A stretch of 64,000 nucleotides of DNA from Blastomussa wellsi (lineage: Eukaryota; Cnidaria; Anthozoa; Scleractinia; Plerogyridae): contig OX393564.1 of NCBI GenBank assembly GCA_947652115.1, positions 6,928,893-6,992,892 of the forward strand, given 5' to 3'. Each line of letters opens with the position of its first letter. Within the stretch, counting starts at the first letter, position 1. Of the stretch, positions 24,863 to 35,902 are shown one piece after another. A program made the translations under genes and the position numbers. The notes under the pieces are model-generated. The model saw nothing but the letters and a program-made list of their open reading frames with translations. It was not told the origin of the DNA and did no database searches.

Positions 24863-25054
24863 ATTTTTATATAATTAATATAATAATTTTAAATTATTTC
24901 AAATACTATTTATAATCTAAAAATAAACGGCAGAATACATAGAAATAAAAGTAGCAATTTGCATCTTTCAATATTAGAACTAATTTTCGATAATAGTACT
25001 AATTATAAAAATAGCAATAATATTAAAAAATATAAACCTACCAATGATAATGAT

Positions 25055-25185
25055 AGAAAGTGCGACGTACGGATTTTTATTCACGAGTTGCAAAATTTTG
25101 GAAAACGAACGAGTGAGCGCAGCGAACGAGTGAGTTTTCCAAAGTTTTGCGACGAGTGAATAATAATCCGTACAAAGCACTTTCT
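25055..25185. mobile_element. Short palindromic MITE
   Basis: agaaagtgcgacgtacgg at the left and its near reverse complement ending at 25185 flank a hairpin (gagttgcaaaattttggaaaac versus its reverse complement). The centre is cgaacgagtgagcgcagcg. Lies within the GRL gene 1 intron. Confidence 0.7.
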
Positions 25186-26576
25186 ATGCTGTAATTTGTT
25201 TATTATATATAACGAGTACTCAACCATTGTAAACTTAAAGCGATTTTTCTAGTCTAGAATTAAAGAGTTAAACGCAGCGCTACGAGGAAAACAAACGGCT
25301 GCAAATGCATTCTGATGGCTTTCCAAGCGAGATCTCTTTTAAATAGAAAAGAAAAATTACGGCGACGACAAGCTATCGTAAACAAGAACTTTATTTAAAT
25401 AGCGGTATAAAACACACTGCGTTCACACTTTTTTAAAAGAAAAGCTTTTGCTATCGCATCGAGAAACGTCGCCATAAGTGAATCAACTGCTGCACGCAAA
25501 TCAACTGGCGAATTTTTGAACAAAAGTTGTGATAACACAAGGAGTCGGTTCATTAAACAATAATTACGAAATCCATATTTAAAAGTGAAATATTTACTTT
25601 ACCCTGGTGTTCCCAAGAGTGCTTGAATTTTCTTAGAACGTCCACGGCTGCGTTGTATCAAAGCTACAATGAAAGTCTTTCATTTCTTGGCTTTCCCTTA
25701 TCGACATTTAGTTTGTCTTCGCTCCGCCTGGAGAATGATTTTAGCACTTCCATATCATAACTGTGACTCAAGGTTTTTTGGCGTGTTTCTGATGGCTTTC
25801 CTTTCCATAAAGTTCTCAAAAGTACAAAATTTGTCGCCAAAACATAAACTGTCTTCGAGAGCTTGCAAACTTGCAGCGTGTTGTTTTCACAACCTCGTTG
25901 GAAACCATTTGAATTCCCGCGCTCTGATTGGTTAGGTCGTTCTACTCTTGATGCTGATTGGTTATATTTTTCACATGTGAAGAAAGCTATACGCGAAGCT
26001 GATTGGACGTATCGCTTTTCTCACATGTGAAAATATAGCAGATATAGAATTCTATCTGCAAGGTTTATTACCTAAAATTGGCGCTATATATATAATAAAA
26101 AGTTATATTGTTGTGTTTGGATCCGTCTAACTGTCACTTCAGCGTCACAACTGAAAATGAATAAACGGATAGCTAACATGGATACAATGGGTATTAAACA
26201 ATGAACAGACACGGACGGGAACTATCTGGATGTCACAGTGTTGATCTTCATCATTCCATGGAAAATTTTCAAGGAGGAATAAAATGTGTCAGCAAAAAGT
26301 CTGATATCCATTAGAATTTGACAGCAGATAGCTCAAAATTGTTAATGCATTGTATGAATAAAGAGAACTGTTTCGTGATGTACCGAGAGTGGAAAAAAAG
26401 TCTGAGAATATTGTTCATTTAATAACACACAGGCGTTTGAGCTATTGACCTGGTTTTAACAGTTTATTTTATCTTTCCACTGAATCTCTATCATATTTTT
26501 TATATTTATTATTTATTTTCAGATTGTTTGAGTGATCATTTCTTACTTTGCTGTTATGTTGTCCCTGCCAAAGTAA

Positions 26577-27245
26577 AACATTCGTCACCAACAGGAAATG
26601 ACGACGTATACCTGATTGTCGATCAATAAGGACAACGGAACTATAACATACATTGATCCCATATTCTTACTATCTAATTTCTTTTTTGGAGTTATTGAAT
26701 GTCTTCCAATAAGTAAATGGAAACATTGACGCTAAAGTGCGGAGTTTAGGGCGCTGCTGTTGAAATCCGTAGGAGGGTTGAAGGCCTCCACTCTGCCACT
26801 ATAGCGGGATTTGCTTCTCGGTAGTCCCGAGTACAAATCCTCGGACAAGTCTGTAAATAGCCAACTGGTCTGCTTCCTGCCAGTTGGGATTTTTGGCTAT
26901 GTTATGGTCACTTAAAATGTTTGTTTCCATTGTTTCAGTGGCATGCCTGAAAACTAGCTACGCTTAGCGCTTAGGAAGCTAAGTGTGTGGCCAAATAACA
27001 TCTGCACTATAACAAATTAATATATAGCTACATCAAAATCCATTATTGTCGACAGATACATTTTTTATTAATTTTTGCCAACTGTCCAAATTTAAAATAA
27101 ATTGGACAGTTTTTGCTCAAACTGTCCAATTTAAGAAAAATCTGGATACCTTCCATAAATCAATCACTTGTCAAGAAAAACTAGTTTGGAGGGCGAAACA
27201 TTTGCCATGTTCATATATTTTTGGATGCTATATAATTAATAACTA
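26577..27245. other. 3' flank of GRL gene 1
   Basis: The first about 150 bases resemble the flanks of exon 4 of the other GRL copies (for example cctgattgtcgatcaataaggacaacgg versus the sequences at about 35865 on the minus strand and 42616 on the plus strand), so the duplication included 3' UTR. The rest is repeat-like, with gtccaatttaaa / tttaaattggac inverted motifs near 27083-27135. Confidence 0.45.
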
Positions 27246-27248
27246 ACA

Positions 27249-27393
27249 GGGCTACATGCTTGTCCAATTTGGAAATAATTGGATTCAAAAAATTCGTCGA
27301 ACTTCCAAATTGGACTCGGCCTACGGCCTCAATTAAGCAGTCCTCAAAATTTTTTCTCATCCAATTATTTTCAAATTGGACAGCATGTAGTCC
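27249..27393. mobile_element. Small foldback element
   Basis: gggctacatgcttgtccaatttgg at the left pairs with ccaaattggacagcatgtagtcc at the right, with a GC-containing loop (ggcctacggcc). No coding. Confidence 0.6.
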
Positions 27394-27399
27394 TATTAC

Positions 27400-28020
27400 A
27401 TATAAAAATAATTCGAAGAAACACAAATTAAAGCCCAGTGTTGTAAATGAGGAAAATTCAATCGGATATCAGTTAGGCGAGTCTGTTTAAAAAGCCAGTA
27501 AAATGTGTTGGTGATGGTAGTCATCAAATACGATACTGCAGTTCATATAATTCTAGTAAATTATTGTAAATTTTAACCCATGAAAGAAGGTGGAGAATGA
27601 TTGTAAAGTTTGGTCTAATTTATGATATATTACGTTACGAGACACACTAAAGGGCCCCCATTCAACCACCTCCATTTTCTATGCCATCGAAATTATGGAA
27701 ACTGTATGTGAAGCGCAGTCTTTATTGATTGCTGTTTAGTTATGTTACTGGAAGTTTCGCGGTGATATCTTTCGTTTCGACACGCTCCCTGTAAAATATA
27801 ATACTGGCATTTTGCATGTAAAATATAACACAAGGTGTGGCTGACGAGGGCCTTTCAATACTAAGGAGCCCTCTCGTTGAAATCCAGCAATAAAATAACC
27901 AGGTCGTTAATAAAATGGTCGCATCTTCGATATGCTTTAATATGACTGCGCGATGCAGTTAAGAGCTATATGGCTATGTGTGCTTTTCACCAATTGACTG
28001 AGTAACTGCGCGATGCAGTT
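27400..28020. other. Intergenic, direct 16-mer repeat
   Basis: No gene seen. The 16-mer actgcgcgatgcagtt occurs at about 27946 and again at about 28006, just before the SINE. Confidence 0.4.
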
Positions 28021-28027
28021 CCAGTCA

Positions 28028-28175
28028 AGACCCACATTTGACCCTTGCTGGCCATAGAGTCTCCAGTAGCTCAGTGGTTAGAGCATCCGACTAGATCACG
28101 GAGGGTCGTGGGTTCAAATACCATCTGGGACTCGGATTTTTTCCGAGTTTCCGTTGATGCCATTTCAATGTTGAT
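28028..28175 (+). mobile_element. tRNA-derived SINE, copy 1
   Basis: A tRNA-like head folds with a 7-bp acceptor stem (GAGTCTC with GGGACTC), a D-arm (GCTC/GAGC), box A tagctcagtgg (28067) and box B ggttcaaatacc (28111). About 40 bases on the 5' side and 50 on the 3' side are shared with the inverted copy at 52510-52656, which shows that it is a mobile repeat and not a lone tRNA gene. Box B here carries one substitution relative to the other copy. Confidence 0.8.
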
Positions 28176-28347
28176 TTATTTCGTTAATAAAATAATCAGC
28201 AAAATAATTCATACCAGTCTGCTCAAATTGGGCATGAAAAATATCTGTGGCACTATGCAGCACCCTACGAGTTTAATTGGCCATATTTACTTATTCCTAG
28301 TAAGTAATTAACAATTAGAAAGATCCTGTCATTTATCAAGCTATCTT

Positions 28348-28503
28348 TGTGACGTGACAAGCGTGATGCGTGACCGTAATCATGTGATCAGCTTGTCATG
28401 TGATGAACACACCCTCGGGCGACTCGACACATTTTGTGGAGCGTGCTATTAAAGGTTCTGTTGTTGTTTTCAAGTCCGAGATTTGTTGCCTTACAACTCA
28501 ACA
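28348..28503 (+). repeat. 5' LTR of Ty3/Gypsy element
   Basis: 156 bp starting TGTGACGTGA and ending CTCAACA. It matches the 3' LTR with five substitutions plus one 11-base indel. The flanking 5-bp target duplication atctt is at 28343-28347. Confidence 0.95.
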
Positions 28504-28523
28504 TGGTGTCAGAAGTCTAGAGC
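28504..28523 (+). promoter_or_regulatory. Primer-binding site
   Basis: tggtgtcagaag directly follows the 5' LTR. It is complementary to a tRNA 3' end of the ..CTGACA-CCA type, typical of tRNA-Leu. Confidence 0.7.
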
Positions 28524-28610
28524 TTGATTGCAAGGCGATGCAATATCTACCGGTGAGTAAACAGTCGAACAAAATTTGTTCTACGTGGCCGCCATATAGG
28601 ATTTGGCCAG

Positions 28611-31600
28611 ATGTCTGTTACTGAACAAGGCGCTGAAGAAACACCAGCTGTTGCTCAAGTGATATTACCTCCAATGAATCTACCGCCACCGAAACCGCTC
28701 GTAGTGGGCGATAATCTCGCTAGTAATTGGAAGCAATGGAAAAAAGTATGGCAAAGATACGAAATTGCGACTGGAATTCACAAGCAGGAGGACCTTCTTC
28801 GAGTTTCCACATTGCTCTCGGTCATCGGCGAGGAGGCCGTTAAAGCGTTTGACACGTTCGCTTGGAGTGAAGGCCAGAGCGAAGACAAGATTACGGACGT
28901 CTTAGCCAAGTTTGACGAATATTGCGAACCTCGCACTCAAGTGATTTACGAACGCTACCGTTTTAACAATAGTAAACAAGAGCCAGGCGAAAGCATAAGT
29001 GCGTACGTGACAGAGCTGCGTGTGATTGCGAAGAACTGTGCTCACGACGAAATCACACCGCGACCGCTTGGTCCTCGGCGTCCGAGATGAGAAATTACGA
29101 GAACGCCTTTTACGAGTAAACGACCTGACCTTGTCTAAAGCAATTGACATTTGTAAAGCTTCAGAACAGACCAGTCAGCAATTAAAGTTGATTACGAGCG
29201 AAACCGAGGCGTCAGTTGCTGCAGTTAAAACTGAGCCACCTCACAACACACGAAGGCCACGTGACCCACCCATCCAGCGGCCAGAATGCAGATTTTGTGG
29301 ATATCAGCATGGAAATCGCCAGTGCCCTGCCAGAGGGCAAACTTGCCACAAGTGTGGTCAGAAGAACCACTTTCAATCAAGGTGCCGATCACCCAACTCA
29401 AAGGTAAACGTGCTAGAAGAAATACTTGAAGAAGTGTTTCGCATAAGCAAAGTTGAAAGTATTTCAAGTGCATTGATAACTATGGAAGTTGGCATGCAAA
29501 GTAGTCAAAGTCAGGTGACATTTCAGCTGGACACAGGTGCTGAATGCAATCTCCTGTCACTGAAAGAGTATCAACGTGCCACGGGTGATGTGGATTTTGC
29601 GCAAGTCAAGCGTTGCTCACACAAGTTCATTAAAACCTGCACCAATGAACGGTACAAGATATTGGGTTCGACAGCACTCCCTACATGGCGTCATGGGAAA
29701 AGAAATGTTTTGCAATTCAACATTACAGAAGATGACCTCGCCGTACTGTTGTCATACCGCACATGTATTGAACTGGGACTTGTCACGATTAATGACTGTG
29801 ATAGCCCATCAAACTCCAGTGGTCTCGAGGATACCCCACGCGTAGGTGTAACAGTAGGGATTGTCGACCTTCTAGAGGAATACGAAGATGTCTTTGGAGG
29901 CTTGGGTGACCTCCCAGGCGAATACCACATTGTCACTGATGATACAGTGCCACCTGTAGAACATCCCCCTTGTTGTGTACCAGTAGCTTTAAGAGACCAA
30001 ATCAAAGAGAAACTGGATGAGATGGTAGCCAGTGGTATTCTTGCACCTGTAACGGAACCAACTGAGTGGGTTTCCAGCATGTTGGTTATTGTCAAGCCCA
30101 ACAAGTTGCGCATATGTCTTGACCCGCGCGATTTGAACAAAGCCATCCGTCGAGAGCACTACCAAATGCCAACAGTGGAGGAAGTCGCGACCCGCCTGTC
30201 TCAAGCAAAGAAATTCACCGTTGTGGATGCCAAGGACGGCTTTTGGCAGAAACGTCTTGACACTGAGTCTAGCTATAAGAACACTTTCAATACGCCATTT
30301 GGGCATTACAGATGGAAGAGGATGCCATTTGGCATCTCATCAGCACCAGAAGTTTGGCAACGTACAATGCATGAGTTTGTTGAAGACCTGGAAGGAGTGG
30401 AAGTGATTGCCGATGACTTCCTGATCGCCGGATTTCGCAGACTGACCATGAAGTAAACCAGAGTCTTGAAAGAAATGAGCGTGCTTTTCTTGAGAAATGC
30501 CGTTCGTGGAACTTGAAGTTGAATCGTGCGAAATTGAAACGGCATCAGTCAAGTGTGAAATTCATGGGTCATCTCCTCACGTCTCAGGGGCTCATGCCCG
30601 ACCCCGAGAAGATTCAGGCCATATTGCAGATGCCTGAACCTAAAGATGTCACTGCATTGAAGCGATTCCTGGGGATAGTGACCTATCTTGCAAAGTTTAT
30701 GCCCCACCTATCAGAGATGACAGAGCCACTTAGACGTCTGGAAGACAAGAATGTGGAGTTCCAGTGGTTAGAACAGCACTCTATTGCCATGAACACAATC
30801 AAGAAATTCCTGACAGAAGGACCTGTCCTCCGCTATTATGACGTGAGCAAGCCAGTCGCTGTGCAATGTGATGCTAGCCAGTCTGGCTTAGGAGCTGTGC
30901 TGCTGCAAGATGGTCAGCCTGTCTGTTATGCTTCCCGTGCCCTCACTGACACAGAGTCTAGATATGCACAGATCGAGAAAGAGTTGCTTGCCATCACTTG
31001 GGCGTGTGACAAGTTTGACCAGTACATCTATGGGCGAGACAAAGTAACCGTTGAGACTGACCATGAGCCACTGAAGCCGGTTTTCAAAAAGGCAATTCAC
31101 AAGTCACCCAAGCGCCTGCAGCGAATGCGCCTCGCCCTGCAAAAGTACAACCTGGAAGTTCAATATAAGAAAGGTTCGCTCATGTACATTGCAGATGCCT
31201 TGAGTCGTGCGTATCTGATGACCACTGATGGGGCGCAGACCGAGTGTTGTGAGATTCGTTCACTCGAGATAGTGAATCATGAAGAGTACATTCGAGTTGA
31301 ACCTCCGAAACGAGATGTTTTCCGACAGCGCATCGCTGAAGATGCTGATATCCAGGAGCTAATCCGTGTGATCAAGCAAGGCTGGCCAGACAAGAAAAAG
31401 TGCCCTCCTGCTGTCCAGCTATATTATGACGAGCGAGGCGAGCTGATTGAGTCCCAAGGTTTAGAGTTCCGCGGTGAACAGCTTGTGGTGCCCCTGTCCC
31501 TTCGAAGGGACATGCTAAACCAGCTCCACAGCAGCCACATTGGTATTGGAGGATGCGTTCGCCGAGCCCGCGAAACATTGTATTGGCCACGAATGACTGC

Positions 31601-32650
31601 CGAAATCAGAGACTTTGTTTCTCGTTGTACGATCTGCCAAACATACCGCCCGGAACAGGCCCGTGAGGAGCTTCGGCCACATGAGCTTCCCTCCCGCCCT
31701 TGGCAGAAAATTGGTGCCGATCTGTTTGTCCTTGGACAGCAGACATTCCTGATCATGGTGGATTACTGGTCCAACTTCTTTGAAATAGTGGAGATCCACA
31801 GGAAGACAGCGCAGTCTGTTATTACTCAACTCAATGTGCAGTTCGCTCGCCATGGGATTCCAGAAGTGCTGATTACGGATAATGGTCCAGAATTCGACAA
31901 CCAGGAGTTCAAAAAGTTCTCCTAACAGTGGCATTTTGAGCACCGAACGTCGAGTCCGAGATATCCACAGTCAAATGGAAAAGTGGAAAATTCTGTGAAA
32001 AATTGCAAAGGACTGTTCCTGAAAGCTAAGGAAGATAATAAAGACCAACTACTAGCAATCCTCGATTGGCGCAACACCCCAAGTGAGGGGATTTGTACCT
32101 CACCAGTTCAAAGGCTAATGGGCCGTCGCACTCGCACTTTGCTGCCAACAGCCGAAAAACTGCTCCAGCCAAACAGTGACACTAGGACCACAGCGAGTAA
32201 CCTTGCAGCTAGGAAAGATTGCAGTGCAAGCAGTACAAAAGAAGCATCAAGAAACTTGCCCCCTTGAAAGCAGGCGATGCCATCCGTATGAAGCTACCTG
32301 GAGAGAAGAAATGGAGCCTAGGTCACTGCAAACGCCCTCTTGGCCGCCGGTCATATGAAGTTGAGGTGGAAGGACGGCGCTACCGCAGAAATCGCCGCCA
32401 GGTGCGGTCTACTTTGGAGTCCTCACCAGTACCATGCAACCCCATTGACGAGTTTCATCAGGCTGATAATGAAAGCAAACCACCGGTCTTACTAGAGTTC
32501 CTGCCAGAAAAGACTCAACCCCAGTCCCCCAAGATTAAAGGGAATGATGCAATCTCCCCAACGCAACCTGTCCTGGACAGTGCAGAGCCCATCCCAGCTT
32601 TCCAGCCCCGACGTTCAGAGAGACTCAGACGGCCCCCATGCCTGGCTTGA
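28611..32650 (+). pseudogene. gag-pol polyprotein of the Gypsy element (broken)
   Basis: Gag begins at ATG 28611 (28611-29090) and shifts frame near 29065. The next segment (to 30456) has two zinc knuckles (CRFCGYQHGNRQC and CHKCGQKNHFQSRC), the aspartic protease LDTGAECNLL, RT motifs WVSSMLVIVKPNKLRICLDP and VVDAKDGFWQ, and the catalytic VIADD. A second frameshift near 30440 precedes the RT thumb, RNase H (CDASQSGLGAVLLQ) and integrase (H-H-C-C zinc finger with CTICQTYR, then D in GADLFV and D in ITDNGPEF). A TAA at 31923-31925 interrupts integrase before the third acidic residue, found in QSNGKVENSVK. Another shift near 32240 leads to a chromodomain-less C-terminal tail (LKAGDAIRMKLP, RRSERLRRPP). 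The protein order and motifs are standard for Ty3/Gypsy; the breaks make it a pseudogene. Confidence 0.93.
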
Positions 32651-32753
32651 AGATTATGACTTATGTTGAACACTTGAACATTGAACTTAACATTGACATT
32701 CTTTTTTTTTGTTTATTTGACCTTGTTGTTGTTGTTTATGCTATGTTAACTTT

Positions 32754-32768
32754 GTAAGGGGAAAGGGA
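32754..32768 (+). promoter_or_regulatory. Polypurine tract
   Basis: gtaaggggaaaggga directly before the 3' LTR, the expected plus-strand priming site. Confidence 0.8.
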
Positions 32769-32935
32769 TGTGACGTGACAAGCGTGATGCGTGACCGTAA
32801 TCATGTGATCAGCTTGTCAAGTGATGAACACACCCTCGGGCGACTCGACACATTTCGTAGAGCGTGCTATGAATTCGGCATTAAAGGTTCTGTTGTTGTC
32901 TTCATGTCCGAGATTTGTTGCCTTACAACTCAACA
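32769..32935 (+). repeat. 3' LTR of Ty3/Gypsy element
   Basis: 167 bp. It contains gaattcggcat inserted relative to the 5' LTR after gcgtgctat. It ends CTCAACA before the target duplication atctt. Confidence 0.95.
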
Positions 32936-33203
32936 ATCTTCTGCCCCCTGACGTTTAATGTACAGTATAAATACAATTGAGCTGGGTTTTAGCCTGATGA
33001 GACTACATGAACGGAGCTAGAAGGCTGCTGAGCAAAATCGGGTTTATGCCGCTGTTCAGTTGTTGCTGTGGTAGCCAGCGTACTACTTGCAAGAAAAGAC
33101 GGAACTTTAAGAATTTAAGAGAGCGCCCAAAAAAGCAAAATTTGCATATTTTCAGAAAACACACAATAAAGTCAATTACTTTATTGTGGAAACACAGTTT
33201 TAA

Positions 33204-33473
33204 GTAAGGAGATATCCTTCTACAACTTCTGCGTCATCTACATCAAATACGTTAGTGCTGAGTTTTTGTGTAAACTGCGGAAGTGGAATCATTTTTCTCA
33301 CCTCATAATCTTCGCCGTCAAAGGTGATGTTTATGGCTGGTTGCATTGCGGCTCTGTTCCCTGTTAAGACGTGTTTTCCACTCCCTTGAGCCTTTTTAGT
33401 ATCTTGTGTGATAGCTGACGTCTGCTCTTTCTCTGGGTTTGGTGTAATTTTCGTAGTTTTGAGCGAACACTTT
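33204..33473 (-). CDS. Possible terminal exon of an unrecognised gene
   Basis: On the minus strand an open frame follows a possible acceptor (tttacag, about 33474) and runs to TAA. It encodes a polar Lys/Thr-rich part and then a compact C-terminus INITFDGEDYEVRKM...FDVDDAEVVEGYLLT. The second half looks like real protein (balanced acidic, hydrophobic pattern) but I do not recognise it. No upstream exon was identified. It could be part of a decayed mobile element. Confidence 0.3.
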
Positions 33474-33619
33474 CACTGTAAACTGCCACGAGTCGAGAAA
33501 AAGAAAATGGCGACCTCGTTGGTTCTTGTTCTAGCTTAGTATCTTTACCTCCGACTCGAATTATAAAATATGGACTGAACTGCGATATCTCTGGGACCTC
33601 GGGGGTAAGGACCAGCATG

Positions 33620-34955
33620 CTACAGTCTGGAAATTTGGAGCGAAGTTTATTGTTTACATTTGGTTACTATGACAACTTAAATGCAACTTGCTGTAACGAC
33701 CACCTATATCTGTGCAGGATTTGGGATGAAGGGTTTTATTAACTTGTTTCAAAAATGCAACTTTGAGGTTCTTTCAATTTTTTTTTATATTTTTGTCGAG
33801 ACGGCTTCTCGTATTTGGCCGCTCGGAGAGCCAAACTATAGAATGCTAGCAAGGCAAAACAATACCTGTAACAGAAAAAGCTTATACATAGTATTAAAAT
33901 ATCATCTTTCAGCAGTTATTAAGCGGTGTCAGATCCGAATAAAATTGTAACCTGAATTTTTATCAATCGAGATGGGTCAAAAACGCATTCTTGTGCTAAA
34001 GAAAATCGCCATTTTTTCAAATCTTCAAAATTCCAACCAGGGACCCCACAGGCTTTAAAAGCCCTCCCTAAGTAACCTTGAACAACGCTTGTGCAATAGT
34101 TTCGAAATTAAATTAACACAGAATGATTTGTACACTAATTCTAACATCACTGGCGTCATTTAGACGTCTTAAATATTGTAATTTACGCCATCTTGGATCT
34201 CTCATTTTTGGATTTCTTTTATTTTATTAAATATTCATTAAGGTGATTCCTTCGTATTACACTACGCATCCTTACTACGTAGAATTTTGCGCGTAATTAG
34301 CGCGCGGATGAACGAAACGACAGATTTTCTTATAAGGTGCGGCTTTAATTTAATGGCGATAAATTATCGTTTTCACGTAATCAAGCACGGTGGCCTACAT
34401 TCTTTTATTGTATATATAATTCTGGTGCACAAATTATCTTATTTTTAAGTTATAAAATACAGCAAAATTTTGGCAATATGGCATATTGCTTACACTAATG
34501 CTGTTTCTCGAAAATGCACGTTTTAAACTTGAAAAACTTGAAATACCTTGAACACTTACACCATTATCATTACAGTTGAAATGGAATACAGATGTACGTT
34601 GGCCTGATGCCCGCTGCTATCCAAGGCTAATCTAGGCTGACATGCCGTAGCAACACATTACAAATGTCCTATTGGCAAGGACTATATGCAATGACGCTAT
34701 TTATAAGGACGTTGGTGCATATTAAATAATTGTGCGATTTTTTGTACATTGTGTTGTTTCGTGTGCTAGCAATGGACATACTATCAAGCTTTTTTATTCA
34801 AAGCTTTGCTTCCTTCTACCGCAAAACAGAAGGGAAAACCGCTATCGCACGTGATCAGTACCAACAGACACAAATGTGATAGGATTGACCCATAATATTT
34901 GAGGAGTTGCCTTAGTCAAAGTTGGTAAACTGTGAAACTTAATTCCCTTATAAAA
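33620..34955. other. Intergenic, no gene seen
   Basis: AT-rich sequence with short frames only. There are no GRL exons here, which matters for the orphan upstream module next to it. Confidence 0.4.
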
Positions 34956-34959
34956 CAAA

Positions 34960-35200
34960 ACGTTAAGGGAATCATGCAGCCTTCACCAGGTAAAGCGCAT
35001 TCTTGCTAAACATTACAAAATAACAATTATTGTGATTGTTAATCGAATCTCTCTGTACAATCTTATTCCTCTTAAATCAATTCTATTCATATTACAAACT
35101 CGTCTATAAATTTTCGACACATTTTCAAAACATTAACAAACTTTAAAAAATAGTCTTGGCTTGACGCATAATACTCTTAATATTTATTGCTGAGTCATAG
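34960..35200 (-). promoter_or_regulatory. Orphan copy of the GRL upstream module
   Basis: In reverse complement it reads gactcagcaataaatattaagagtattatgcgtcaagccaag... then ...attgatttaagaggaataagatt...agagattcg, block for block like 43896-44160. It points towards lower coordinates, where no GRL exons are found. Confidence 0.5.
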
Positions 35201-35902
35201 CCATGTGAACAGAAGGGAACATGCATTTCCCTTGCGCATGCGTGTAACCGCTGAATAAACGCAGCGTGATCGCGGAAAATAATTAAATAAAAAATGGCGA
35301 GCGCGTATTTTTTTGCGCTGTCTATCCTCGTAAGTTTTAATGTTGATGTAAATTTTGCAAAGAAAAATTACGTTGTGTGTAATGCGGCCAAGCATGACAA
35401 CGTGCCAATACCGAGTTAAGTATCGAACAGATTTTGTGACTTTCTCCGGGATTGATGTTACAGCTAATAGATCCAGCTGAGGTAAAAAGTATGATGTGCA
35501 GGATAACCTCCACTGACTACCAAATTTAAAAACAATTCAGCTAGATATATAAACATCAGATGTCCTGAGTTCACGCATTTTAATATAATTATTGTACAGA
35601 AAGGAAAGGACGCGCTGGGCGTGGACGCTGGGCCTTCCTAGCAGCTTCACACATTTGATATTTCGGCATATGAAACAGTTTTGGCAGGACATGTGTCACA
35701 AATAAGAACTGAGTTTATAGTCTTTCTCAGCACGTCGTAGGACTAGGGAAGGCCATGGACTAGATCCCCTTTAGACATTCAATAATTCCGGAAACAAAGA
35801 TTGACGATAAAAATATGGAATCAATGTATATTGGGTAGATCCGTCGTCCTTATTGATCGACAACGAGGTACGTGTTCATATCCTATTGGTGACGGACGTT
35901 CT

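Larger units (their letters stand above)
22799..26576 (+). pseudogene. Gustatory-receptor-like 7TM gene 1 (premature stop in TM7 exon)
   Basis: Four exons with GT-AG introns: 22799-23836, 24076-24135, 24370-24459 and 26523-26576. Exon 1 encodes a polar N-terminus and six TM segments. Exon 2 (20 codons, VNSFQKVLQTSP...) and exon 3 (30 codons, LVMFLLDLQGDPKGLS...) lead to exon 4, which carries TM7. The C-terminal pattern (LS-IGGLVVI-TKS-SLT, then V-x-VIISYFAVMLSLPK) resembles the TM6-TM7 signature of insect gustatory receptors (TYxxxxxQF region), hence the GRL call. In exon 4 codon 3 is TGA (26529-26531) where the three paralogs read GGA, removing TM7. All splice sites are intact and exon 1 is open, so the loss is recent or the product is shortened by 15 residues. 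ATG 22799 fits the paralog N-termini; an in-frame ATG at 22784 also exists. The last intron is about 2 kb and contains repeats. Confidence 0.7.
28343..32940 (+). mobile_element. Ty3/Gypsy LTR retrotransposon (K02A2.6-like), complete but decayed
   Basis: Bounded by LTRs 28348-28503 and 32769-32935 and by a perfect 5-bp target duplication atctt (28343-28347 and 32936-32940). Internal order is PBS, gag, CCHC zinc knuckles, aspartic protease, reverse transcriptase, RNase H, integrase, polypurine tract. The LTRs differ by five substitutions over 156 shared positions and an 11-base insertion (gaattcggcat) in the 3' LTR. The coding region has at least three frameshifts and one in-frame stop, so it is non-autonomous now. 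Confidence 0.95.

Noticed and set aside
28060..28135. Stand-alone tRNA gene
   Set aside because: The flanks are shared with a second copy at 52510-52656, so it is the head of a SINE. The anticodon stem also has a mismatch and the base 3' of the anticodon is atypical.
32985..33010. ctgatgag near 32995 as a hammerhead core
   Set aside because: No stem II plus GAAA follows at the right distance.
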